Shown here: positions 16,345-24,449 of the stretch, piece after piece | Layout: each line of letters begins with the position of its first letter | Numbering within the stretch: position 1 is the stretch's first letter | Source: Fulvia fulva | Taxonomy: Eukaryota; Ascomycota; Dothideomycetes; Mycosphaerellales; Mycosphaerellaceae | Assembly (NCBI RefSeq): GCF_020509005.1 | Contig: NC_063013.1 | Coordinates: 2,852,001 to 2,916,000 of the forward strand | Direction of reading: 5' to 3' | DNA length: 64,000 bases | Notes under the pieces: generated by a model | Seen by the model: the letters and a program-made list of their open reading frames with translations, nothing else | Told to the model about the DNA's origin: nothing | Database searches by the model: none | Program-made: the position numbers and the translations under genes

Positions 16345-19300
16345 TACTATACGACGACATCACTATCGTACAGTACAACGTAAACAAAAGTAGGGACAAG
16401 GTCCAGCGCCACTTTCTACAAGAGCTAGACCCGCTACGGCACCACGTTATTGCGGTACAGGAACCATGGATCAACCCCTACGTAGGACTCCCAGCCACTT
16501 GTAATGACCGGAGATACCACACCGTAATCGCGGGCCAACGAGGCGTCATCCCGAGGACATGTATATACGTAAGCAAGACTATAGACCTTGAGTCGTGGAA
16601 GGTTATACTACCGCAGCAGGGCAACCTAGGAGACATAACATCAATCCAGATCGACACGACACAAGGCCCTATCCAGATCCATAACGTTTACAACCCGCCA
16701 CCGCGGGGTCGGACGAGTAGGGAACTAGGAACCCTCGCCCACCTAGAGCGGACCCTAAGCCAAGACACGAAGCAAGTACTCCTCGGCGACTTCAACCTCC
16801 ACCACCCACAGTGGGGACTCGAATTCACTCCCCCGCACGCATTTCTAGGGGGGAAGCTACTGGACATAACCGCACGCTACGGAATGGCCTTAGTAACACC
16901 AAAGGGAACAGAGACGTGGAAGGCCCGTACTAGTGCAAGCACGATCGACCTATGCTTTCTATCACGAGAACTTGAAGAGAGACTAGTCCAATGCCGACCG
17001 AACTACGCGCTAGAAGCCTCCTCAGACCATATCCCTATCCAAACGACGCTAGGGGTGAAGGCGATAGAGGAGCCAGCAAACGAACCACGCCGTAACTGGA
17101 AGAAGGCACGCTGGGACGACATAAGAGGCTTCCTAATAGCGAACCTACCACAGCATAGAGAACTCGAGACGACAGCTCAGCTAGATCAAGCAGCGGAACA
17201 GATTACCTCGGTCATATGGCAAGCAGCGGAACAATACACGCCGTTACTCCGGCCCTCAACGCAGCAGAAGGCCTTCTGGACCCCTGAATGCTCTACGAAG
17301 GTAAGGGAGGCTAGAAGGGCAAGGCGACAGTGGACGAAGGAGCACACCCAAGAGACGTGGGAGCAATACTGCCACGCGACACAAGAGAAGAAGGCACAGA
17401 TAAGACGCGATAAGCTGCAGGACTGGAGAGCGACGATCGGGCTCGTTACAGAAAACCCGGAACAGATGTGGAGACTTGCTAAATGGGCACGACTACCTGA
17501 AGAGCAACAAGCCCCTCACTTCCCCCCAATCGTAGACCGCGAAGGGATTGCCCAGGCTACGCCCCGGGGCAAGGCAAAAGCGTTAGCCGACCATTTCTTT
17601 TCGACGCAAGTAGAGGCAGACCTTACGGACATCGACCCGAGCACATACCCGGAACCCCTGGACATGGATTGGGCGGTTAGCCCTAACACAGTAACAGGAG
17701 TCATAAGTAAGCTAAAGGGACGAAAAGCCCCAGGCCCAGACAGGATACCAAACGTACTGCTAAAAGAGTGTAGAGAAGAGATCGCGCCGAGCCTTGCAAA
17801 CCTATTTACCGCGTGCCTACGGCTAGGGTATCACCCGAAGCCGTACAGAGAGTCTATGACAGTAGTGCTACGCAAGCCACAGAAGGAAGACTATACTCAG
17901 CCCAAGTCGTACAGACCAATAGCACTTCTAAATACGATAGGGAAGGTCCTAGAAAAGATAGTAGCCCAGAGACTTACGCAGCTTGCCGAGGACAACCACG
18001 TACTCCCAGCAACACAGATGGGGGGAAGAAGCCAGCGATCGACACTAACAGCAATGGAGCTAATTACGGAGCAAATCCAGACCCTCTGGCACTACGGCAG
18101 GAACCGAGCGGCGTCCTTACTATCCCTCGACATCGCAGGGGCCTTCGACAACGTCTCACACCAAAGGCTAATACATATCCTACAGCAGAAAGGCATCCCC
18201 CAGTGGGCAACGTCGTTCGTCTTCTCCTTTCTCCAGGAACGGACGACATACCTAGTCCTAGGAAGGTACACGTCCGACCCGGTGAAGGCAGAGACTGGAA
18301 TACCTCAGGGATCTACTCTCTCCCCTATCCTGTTTCTAATATTTATGTCGGATCTAATCCCCCTACTCACCTCTCCGCAAACCTCAGCATCGGGGTTCGT
18401 AGACGATACAAACATCCTAGCCTGGTCAGACTCGACAGAAGAGAACTGTCGCCTCCTTGAAGATAGGCACAAGAAATGCGAGGAGTGGGCAAAGAAGCAT
18501 GGTGCCCGGTTCGCCCCTGAAAAGTACCAACTTATACACTTCAGTAAAGCGAGAACACACCATAATATGAAGGCGGCGGTAAGAATCCAAGGCTACGAGA
18601 CCAAGCCATCAGCGGAGCTACGAGTACTAGGGATCTGGCTCGACCCGAAGCTAAGCTGGAATGTACAGATTAAGAAAGCCCAGAGTCGAGCGCAAGTCAA
18701 TGAAGCCTCGATAAAGAGGCTTACGGCATCTACATGGGGAGCAACATTCGACAAGGCAAGAGTAATGTATAAGGCGATCGTCAGACCAGCTATGTTGTAC
18801 GGGGCACAGATTTGGGGAACAGGAGGCGCAGGCAAGCCGATCCCGAAACGGATAGAGCAACCCCTAAACAGGACACAGGCAGGCAACCTACGTAGGGTAC
18901 TAGGCGCATACAAGACAACGTCAACAAGCACGGTAGAAATGGAGACAGGAATACCACCAATCGGCCAGTACATCCGGGGAATGAGAATTCAATACGCGGC
19001 AAAGACGACAGGTTACCTAGCACAAACCACGATCCAGGAGGCAAAGAATAAGATAGAAAGCCGCTACCGGAGAGGGGCAGGATATAGGACAAGCCAAAAA
19101 GAGGATGACCTTACGACCTTTACGGCCGTACAGGCAAGCACCGAATGGCTAGCACGAAAGGAGGAGGAGCGTAGGACTCGCCAGGCCGGCGGGAGCAAGG
19201 CTAAGACCCAAAACCTAGCGGAACAGATAGCGAGCTGCCTATGGGAGCAGGACTGGAAAAGGAAGCCCCCTAAGACAACAGGCCCGATAGCGCTCCGAGC

Positions 19301-19694
19301 CTTCCAGAGACACAATTACCAGCTATATAGGGACCTGACAAGGGCCGAAGCAAGCATAGCGATCCAAATCAGGTCCGAACACATTGGATTAAGGGCCTAC
19401 CTGTTCAGAAGACGCGCACTAGACATCTATAGCCCAGCCTGCCAGTGTGGCTACCCATCGCAAAACCCAGAACATATGCTACTACGATGCCCGCAGTGGG
19501 CGAGAGGCAGGGGAAATTGGAGGCACCAAGCGGGAAGGAGAGACTACAAGTCAATTATTAGGGACAAAGGCAACATTCGCCGAATCTCTCGGTGGATACT
19601 ACAGCAGGGATACCTCCAGCAGTTTAGCCTCGCGAGCGAGACGGAGGAGTGGATAGACAAGAGGCGGAAGCGAGGGGGGTTGCAGATAGGGTAG
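16341..19694 (+). CDS. LINE B ORF2 protein (endonuclease-reverse transcriptase)
   Basis: This 1117-residue enzyme would nick target DNA and copy the element RNA at the nick (target-primed reverse transcription). An APE-type endonuclease lies at the N terminus: VQYNVNKS, AVQEPWIN, LLGDFNLHHPQWG, STIDLCFLS and SSDHIPI. The reverse transcriptase follows at about 450-730: KAPGPDRIPN, YRPIALLNTIGK, LSLDIAGAFDNVSHQRL, GIPQGSTLSPILF and the FVDD active site. A C-terminal CX1CX8HX4C finger (CQCGY..HMLLRC) is near residue 1035. I see no RNase H domain, which some Tad relatives have. The start codon shares ATGA with the ORF1 stop, suggesting coupled termination-reinitiation. The frame is uninterrupted. 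Confidence 0.95.
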   Translation: MILYDDITIVQYNVNKSRDKVQRHFLQELDPLRHHVIAVQEPWINPYVGLPATCNDRRYHTVIAGQRGVIPRTCIYVSKTIDLESWKVILPQQGNLGDITSIQIDTTQGPIQIHNVYNPPPRGRTSRELGTLAHLERTLSQDTKQVLLGDFNLHHPQWGLEFTPPHAFLGGKLLDITARYGMALVTPKGTETWKARTSASTIDLCFLSRELEERLVQCRPNYALEASSDHIPIQTTLGVKAIEEPANEPRRNWKKARWDDIRGFLIANLPQHRELETTAQLDQAAEQITSVIWQAAEQYTPLLRPSTQQKAFWTPECSTKVREARRARRQWTKEHTQETWEQYCHATQEKKAQIRRDKLQDWRATIGLVTENPEQMWRLAKWARLPEEQQAPHFPPIVDREGIAQATPRGKAKALADHFFSTQVEADLTDIDPSTYPEPLDMDWAVSPNTVTGVISKLKGRKAPGPDRIPNVLLKECREEIAPSLANLFTACLRLGYHPKPYRESMTVVLRKPQKEDYTQPKSYRPIALLNTIGKVLEKIVAQRLTQLAEDNHVLPATQMGGRSQRSTLTAMELITEQIQTLWHYGRNRAASLLSLDIAGAFDNVSHQRLIHILQQKGIPQWATSFVFSFLQERTTYLVLGRYTSDPVKAETGIPQGSTLSPILFLIFMSDLIPLLTSPQTSASGFVDDTNILAWSDSTEENCRLLEDRHKKCEEWAKKHGARFAPEKYQLIHFSKARTHHNMKAAVRIQGYETKPSAELRVLGIWLDPKLSWNVQIKKAQSRAQVNEASIKRLTASTWGATFDKARVMYKAIVRPAMLYGAQIWGTGGAGKPIPKRIEQPLNRTQAGNLRRVLGAYKTTSTSTVEMETGIPPIGQYIRGMRIQYAAKTTGYLAQTTIQEAKNKIESRYRRGAGYRTSQKEDDLTTFTAVQASTEWLARKEEERRTRQAGGSKAKTQNLAEQIASCLWEQDWKRKPPKTTGPIALRAFQRHNYQLYRDLTRAEASIAIQIRSEHIGLRAYLFRRRALDIYSPACQCGYPSQNPEHMLLRCPQWARGRGNWRHQAGRRDYKSIIRDKGNIRRISRWILQQGYLQQFSLASETEEWIDKRRKRGGLQIG

Positions 19695-19891
19695 TCATCA
19701 GGGCAGGCCCATGACACTAGCGTACCCCTAACAAGGGAAATTTAAGACGACAACGAGGAGGAAAAGACAGGCGGGAAGGAGGAGGGGTTTTCACCAACAC
19801 GGTTTCCCCTCTATATATACAAAAACAAGATAGCATAGCTGCATAGGCCAAAGGGCACTACAACAGCTTAATGAAATATCTATCTATCTAT
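19695..19891 (+). other. LINE B 3' UTR and ATCT-repeat tail
   Basis: About 200 bp from the ORF2 stop to the tail of ATCT repeats (19875-19891). It contains a GGTTTTCACC..GGTTTCCCC pair also present in the LINE A 3' UTR (24337-24357). Both families share this 3' layout, so one RT may recognise both. Confidence 0.75.
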
Positions 19892-19892
19892 C

Positions 19893-20897
19893 TTATACGC
19901 TAGTACTAATTCGCGGGCCCTTACGACTATACTAGCGATGACCTTCTATACTAGGTACTATACCGACTTGCCTAAGTAGGAGGTCCGTAGTCCCTAGATA
20001 TATAGGTCGATCGGCGGTATAGCGGTCTCGTACTTAAGTATTCTTATTAGTATCGACTTAAATACCCCGGTAACTTTCCTTAGATATTAATCTTAGATCT
20101 TCGCTAACGGCGCGACGAGTCTCTTTAATAGATAGGCCCTCTCGCCTAAGAACTATACTTAGCTACTATAAGTAAGGACTAGCCGTATAATAGCCGTATA
20201 TAGAAGTCGTAACTACTAAAAGTCCGCCCCCTATATAGATATAGTAAGCCTCTAGTATAATACTATATTCTGTTTAGCTTTCCGTAATATTACCTATACG
20301 TACTTCCTCTACCGTAGCGCCGGGTCTACCTATAGTCCGAGGATCCTAAGCTAATTTACCGAGTTCGTCGTATACCCCTATATCTAGATAGAAGCTTGTA
20401 TATTATAGAACCGTGGCCGGCGCGTAAAGTGTATCAGATTGTACTTTTCTAGGGCAAACCGAGCCCCGTGCCTCCGAGCCTAGTCCTCGTAGATCTTGTG
20501 CTTCTCTTCTAGTAGCCTATAGTTCTCCTTAGTCGAGGAAGACTACGCTAGGATGTTCGTATCGTCTACGAAGCCGCTCGTAGCGGTATTCTAGGATTCT
20601 AGGGCTAGGAGTAGCGTCGCTATAAAGAAGAGGAATAGGATAGGTACTAGCGTTAAGCCTTACGGGATTCTAGTATAGACTACTTAAAATAGGCTTTTAT
20701 ACTAACCGACTAGGATCGACGTGCTACGATTTTAGAGGTAGGACCGTACGAAGTTAATAAGCTACTTAGGAAGTCCTTTCGACCTTAGGATATAGAGTAG
20801 CCGTAGGTATAATACGTAGTCGAAGGCTCCCGATATATCTAGACTAAGTAGGGATACTAACTTGTCCCTATTCCTATACTAGATAGCCTTTATCTAA
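19893..20897 (-). pseudogene. LINE A, inverted truncated copy, RT part
   Basis: Continuation of the inverted LINE A split by LINE B. It is the reverse complement of sequence equivalent to about 22690-23690, covering RT motifs (the FVDD region lies at about 20565-20575) and downstream. It is heavily RIP-mutated. It is cut at 20898 by the LTR of gypsy C1, and the remaining 5' part is not found in the window. Confidence 0.85.
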
Positions 20898-21046
20898 TGT
20901 CACGGCCCTAGGCCTATTAAATAGACAGCTAGTACGTAGGTCACGTGACCGCGCGTACTAGCGTAATACCTCGGCTTATATATAGCCTTAGCGTACCTCG
21001 CGCTCCTCTTTCCTACGTACCTAGCTACTTTATATTAATACGACTA
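20898..21046 (+). repeat. Gypsy C1 5' LTR, interrupted
   Basis: Starts TGTCACGG like gypsy-1 and has a TATATATA box at 20974-20982 followed by the CTCGCGCTCCTCTTTC block shared with gypsy-1. Composite LINE i inserted after 21046. The LTR resumes at 24450 and ends CGCTATA at 24461, giving an LTR of about 161 bp. ACCTAGCTA (21019-21027) is complementary to the primer-binding site at 24464. Confidence 0.75.
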
Positions 21047-21123
21047 GGTCGACGACGAGAATCACCTGTACGTGGTGTCGGCTACGAACCTCTCGTCTAG
21101 CTACGAGAGAGCCAAGTATTCTC
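21047..21123 (+). ncRNA. HDV-like self-cleaving ribozyme at element 5' end
   Basis: The nested double-pseudoknot order of HDV ribozymes can be drawn completely. P1: 21047-21053 with 21077-21083, 7 bp, opening with the characteristic G.U wobble at the cleavage site. P2: GAGAAT 21057-21062 with ATTCTC 21118-21123. P3: ACC 21064-21066 with GGT 21074-21076, with a 7-nt L3. P1.1: CG 21071-21072 with CG 21085-21086. P4: CTCTCGT 21090-21096 with ACGAGAG 21103-21109. The J4/2 strand AGCCAAGT contains GCNAA, with C21112 as the likely catalytic cytosine. The predicted cleavage site, 5' of G21047, is exactly where the target duplication ends. Such ribozymes are known at the 5' ends of R2 and other non-LTR elements. 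Confidence 0.82.
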
Positions 21124-22126
21124 ACGCTGGAGCGTCGTGGGCGCGACGGGCGCGTAGCGTAGGCGAAGCCGCGGCGAACAGAGGACTACCAGCAAAACGG
21201 GTATGAAAACCATCCGACGAGCGTGTACTCGTGTCGGGAGCGAGTCCCTCTTCTTTCTACGTGTAAGAAGGGCGCGGAACCGTGGCCTATACGCTCGACA
21301 GGACACCTCTGGTATGAGTGCAGAATTTTCACCTCCGGAGACCGCAAACCGAGCGGGCTAAGCGACGAACATTGGACGAGCGGACTACAGAACAACAACT
21401 GAGCGGACTATGCAACGGCGTCGAGCGGACTACGAAACAATCTGGTGTTTGCCAGCGGGCAATGCGGTGGGTAGGTGGACACGCGACGAAGCCTGTAAGG
21501 GCCTGTTGAACACCCGGTATGGGAACGAGGGTTTTGCCTGAGGCACTGCCTGTCCCGCTACACAACGCACCTAGTCTGACATGGTAGATTGCGACGAGGA
21601 AAAGACGATAGCCTAAGCAAGGAAAAGACGGCTGTTAGGACGGGGAAAAGACGTACAATGCAAGTGGATTAGTTCTGTGATCGGGGAGGATCGAGGGCAG
21701 GGTGATAAGGAACTTCATATTGGTTAGTAGGTGGAAACGCAAGGAGTACGCTGCCCGGCGTGGTGTGTGCCCCGAGCAAACCTGCGAGGCATGGACGGCC
21801 GCTTTCTAGAGATAGGCTGCGGTAACGCGAAGGGCGTCAAAACCTGGGGCGTGGTGTACACTGGCAGCGACGGCTGACACTGTCTGTACAGCCCGAGAGG
21901 ACGGATGCGCATGTCGGTCAATAGAGAGCACTAAAGGGCTTAGGCCTATGGAGGTGGATATTGGCTTAAGGAGCAAACAGGGAGGGAGGGCGTAGAGGGA
22001 AGCTTTTGCTCCGGGCTAACCTCTCGAAACGAGGCTACACGGTGGTGCTAGATGAGTGGGAAAGCGCGGTTAAGACTTGTCACCTTATCTCGTAGCTAGC
22101 TTGCTAAATACGATTCCTTCCTTGCC
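21124..22126 (+). repeat. WEIRD-like 5' module, remainder (apparently non-coding)
   Basis: Present three times in the window (here, 1004-2004, and inverted at 55763-56766) at nearly constant length, each time joined to a different LINE position. No sense-strand frame longer than about 63 codons is present and none is conserved between copies, so it is probably a non-coding leader. Four copies of GAGCGG(G/A)CTA occur at 21351, 21378, 21401 and 21423. A perfect 13-mer (ACCGAGCGGGCTA, 21348-21360) also occurs in the Fot1-like TIRs at 42535. Confidence 0.75.
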
Positions 22127-24261
22127 CAGCGCTACAATCGCCTAGTGGCCCGGTTAGCGACCCCGAGGCCAAGGCGCGTCTACTGGCTAGCAAGTTCTTC
22201 CCACCCCCAGTCGAGGCTGATCTAAGCGACATAAACAGCTCTACTCCCCTAGCCCCTAGCATCGCGGTCCAACAGGAGGTGTCCGAGGGAGAAGTTACCG
22301 CTGTGCTGAGGAAGTTGCCGGCGAAGAAAGCCCCGGGGCCGGATGGGATCCCAAACGAGCTACTAAAGAAGTGTAGAGATCAACTAGCCCCAGCAGTTGC
22401 AGCGATCTTCAACGCCTGCCTACAGACCGGATACCACCCGATAGCTTTTAAACAATCGACGACAGTGGTCCTACGCAAGCCGCAGAAGGAAGACTATACG
22501 CAGGTGAAGTCGTACCGCCCAATTGCGCTCCTTAACACTCTTGGGAAGGCGCTTGAGAAGCTGGTTGCAACGAGACTCTCCGAGGCGGCAGAGGAACACT
22601 CCCTACTCCCGGACACCCAGATGGGTGCGCGCCCACAGCGATCGACGCTATCCGCGATGGAACTTATCACCTCTCAGGTAAAGGCCATCTGGTATAAGAA
22701 TAGGGACAAGGTGGCTTCCTTACTTAGCCTAGACATATCGGGAGCCTTCGACTACGTGTCACACCCGCGGCTTCTCTACATCCTAAGGTCGAAAGGACTC
22801 CCTGAGTGGCTTGTCAACTTCGTACGGTCCTACCTCCAAAACCGCAGTACGTCGATCCTGGTCGGCCAGTACAGAAGCCCATTTCAAGCAGTCCACACTG
22901 GAATCCCGCAAGGCTCAACGCTAGCACCTATTCTGTTCCTCTTCTTTATGGCGACGCTGCTCCCAGCCCTAGAATCCCAGAACACCGCTGCGAGCGGCTT
23001 CGTAGACGACACAAACATCCTAGCGTGGTCTTCCTCGACTGAGGAGAACTGTAGGCTACTAGAAGAGAAGCACAAGATCTGCGAGGACTGGGCTAGGAGG
23101 CACGGGGCTCGGTTTGCCCCAGAAAAGTACAATCTGATACACTTTACGCGCCGGCCACGGTTCCACAATATGCAAGCTTCTATCCAGATACAGGGGCACA
23201 CGACTAACCCGGCAAATCAGCTCAGGATCCTCGGACTATGGGTGGACCCGGCGCTACGGTGGAGGAAGCACGTACAGGCAATATTACGGAAAGCTGAACA
23301 GAATATGGCATCATGCCAGAGGCTCACTGCGTCCACATGGGGGGCGGACTTCCGGCAGTCACGACTTCTATATACGGCTATTGTACGGCCAGTCCTTACC
23401 TATGGCAGCCAAGTGTGGTCCTTAGGCGAGAGGGCCTGCCCATCGAAGGGACTCGTCGCGCCGCTAGCGAAGATCCAAAACCAATGCCTAAGGAAGGTCA
23501 CCGGGGCATATAAGTCGACACCAACGAGGATGCTTGAGCACGAGACCGCTATACCGCCGATCGACCTATACATCCAGGGACTACGGACCTCCTACTTAGG
23601 CAAGTCGGCACAGTACCCAGTACAGAAGGTCATCGCCAGTGCAGTCGCAAGGGCCCGCGAATCAGTACCAGCGCATAAGGGCATTCGACCCGGAAACGAG
23701 CCGAACTACCGGGCAAGGGACGAACAGCTAGCAACACAATGGGAAGGTGAGAAATCGTTTGTAGAGCAACTATGGAAAGAGAGGTGGAACAACCAGGTTG
23801 TAGGGCATAGTGGACGCCCTCAGCCAGCGGGACAACCTAAGGAATGGTCAGCTACAAAATCCGCGGTCAAGCACCCCCCGAAGCTCATCCACTACCGCCT
23901 TACGAGGGCACAGAGTAGCATAGCAACCCAACTGCGAAGCGAACACATCGGCCTCCAGGGGTACCTATCATGGAGGAAGGTCCCAGGATACACGAATACT
24001 AGCTGCCCCTGCGGCTATCGCTCCCAGAACGTACGGCACGCACTCCTCGTCTGTCCGAGGTGGTCGCTAGGAAGGGGGGAGTGGATGGCAAAGGCGAGGA
24101 ACCGGACGATTGGGGCACTTCTTAACAACGCTGAAGACCTACGGCGCATTACGAACTGGATACTAGAGAAGGGCTGGCTAGAACAGTACCGCCTAGTAGG
24201 AGCAGTGCAGGAAGAGAGGACACGACGCAGCGCGACGAGACCGGCTAGGAGCGGGGGCTAA
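22108..24261 (+). CDS. Truncated LINE A ORF2 in composite i (RT and C-terminal finger)
   Basis: The frame is open from 22108 (after a TAA at 22105). It crosses the module-LINE junction and continues to 24261, about 717 codons. There is no ATG near the junction; GTG at 22279 is only a convenient label. It encodes RT motifs KAPGPDGIPNELLKK, YRPIALLNTLGK, SLDISGAFDYVSH, GIPQGSTLAPILF and FVDD, and a C-terminal CX1CX8HX4C finger (CPCGYRSQNVRHALLVC). The endonuclease and ORF1 are absent. It is about half the length of LINE B ORF2, to which it is clearly related. Translation is doubtful; the sequence probably persists because it carries the 3' end recognised by LINE RT. Confidence 0.75.
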   Translation: MRFLPCPALQSPSGPVSDPEAKARLLASKFFPPPVEADLSDINSSTPLAPSIAVQQEVSEGEVTAVLRKLPAKKAPGPDGIPNELLKKCRDQLAPAVAAIFNACLQTGYHPIAFKQSTTVVLRKPQKEDYTQVKSYRPIALLNTLGKALEKLVATRLSEAAEEHSLLPDTQMGARPQRSTLSAMELITSQVKAIWYKNRDKVASLLSLDISGAFDYVSHPRLLYILRSKGLPEWLVNFVRSYLQNRSTSILVGQYRSPFQAVHTGIPQGSTLAPILFLFFMATLLPALESQNTAASGFVDDTNILAWSSSTEENCRLLEEKHKICEDWARRHGARFAPEKYNLIHFTRRPRFHNMQASIQIQGHTTNPANQLRILGLWVDPALRWRKHVQAILRKAEQNMASCQRLTASTWGADFRQSRLLYTAIVRPVLTYGSQVWSLGERACPSKGLVAPLAKIQNQCLRKVTGAYKSTPTRMLEHETAIPPIDLYIQGLRTSYLGKSAQYPVQKVIASAVARARESVPAHKGIRPGNEPNYRARDEQLATQWEGEKSFVEQLWKERWNNQVVGHSGRPQPAGQPKEWSATKSAVKHPPKLIHYRLTRAQSSIATQLRSEHIGLQGYLSWRKVPGYTNTSCPCGYRSQNVRHALLVCPRWSLGRGEWMAKARNRTIGALLNNAEDLRRITNWILEKGWLEQYRLVGAVQEERTRRSATRPARSGG

Positions 24262-24449
24262 CGGGGTAGTGACATGGACTACGTACGTTCAGAGGGAAAG
24301 CTAATCTAGACAAGGAGTAGTCGGGGGCGGGAAGGGTTTTCACCTATTCGGGTTTCCCTTTGTACATAACAATAGATATATACCTGCATAGGCCGGATAG
24401 GGTCCTAGAACAGGGGAATGACAAATCTATCTATCTATTAATACGACTA

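Larger units (their letters stand above)
14763..19891 (+). mobile_element. LINE B: intact Tad1-like non-LTR retrotransposon
   Basis: A complete element of about 5.13 kb. A 5' leader (14763-14994) contains an A9 run followed by C5. ORF1 and ORF2 overlap in ATGA. The 3' UTR ends in a tail of ATCT repeats rather than poly(A). It is flanked by a 13-14-bp duplication, CTTATACGCTAGTA, and interrupts an inverted LINE A. Both frames are open and CpA is normal, so it escaped RIP and is probably functional. The ORF1 zinc knuckles plus APE-type endonuclease and RT resemble the fungal Tad1/MGR583-type group (family knowledge). A mutated relative carrying a different 5' end lies at 50794-56842. Confidence 0.93.
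21047..24437 (+). mobile_element. Composite LINE i: ribozyme-headed module fused to LINE A 3' end
   Basis: About 3.39 kb, flanked by the 14-bp duplication TATTAATACGACTA (21033-21046 and 24436-24449), so it moved as one unit. Bases 21047 to about 22126 are the 1.08-kb module. From about 22126 the sequence is LINE A from the linker before RT to the 3' tail. CpA content is normal and the RT frame is open, so this is a young copy. It lacks ORF1 and the endonuclease, so it must have been moved by LINE enzymes in trans. The architecture matches MINE of Magnaporthe (WEIRD sequence fused to the LINE MGL). I cannot test sequence homology to WEIRD here. Confidence 0.9.

Noticed and set aside
17813..18460. 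215-codon frame inside LINE B ORF2
   Set aside because: Out-of-frame shadow of the RT domain, which has all conserved motifs in the main frame.
21378..21432. CRISPR-like spacing of GAGCGGACTA repeats
   Set aside because: Only 10-bp repeats, four copies with irregular 22-27-bp spacing, in a eukaryotic retroelement; not a CRISPR array.
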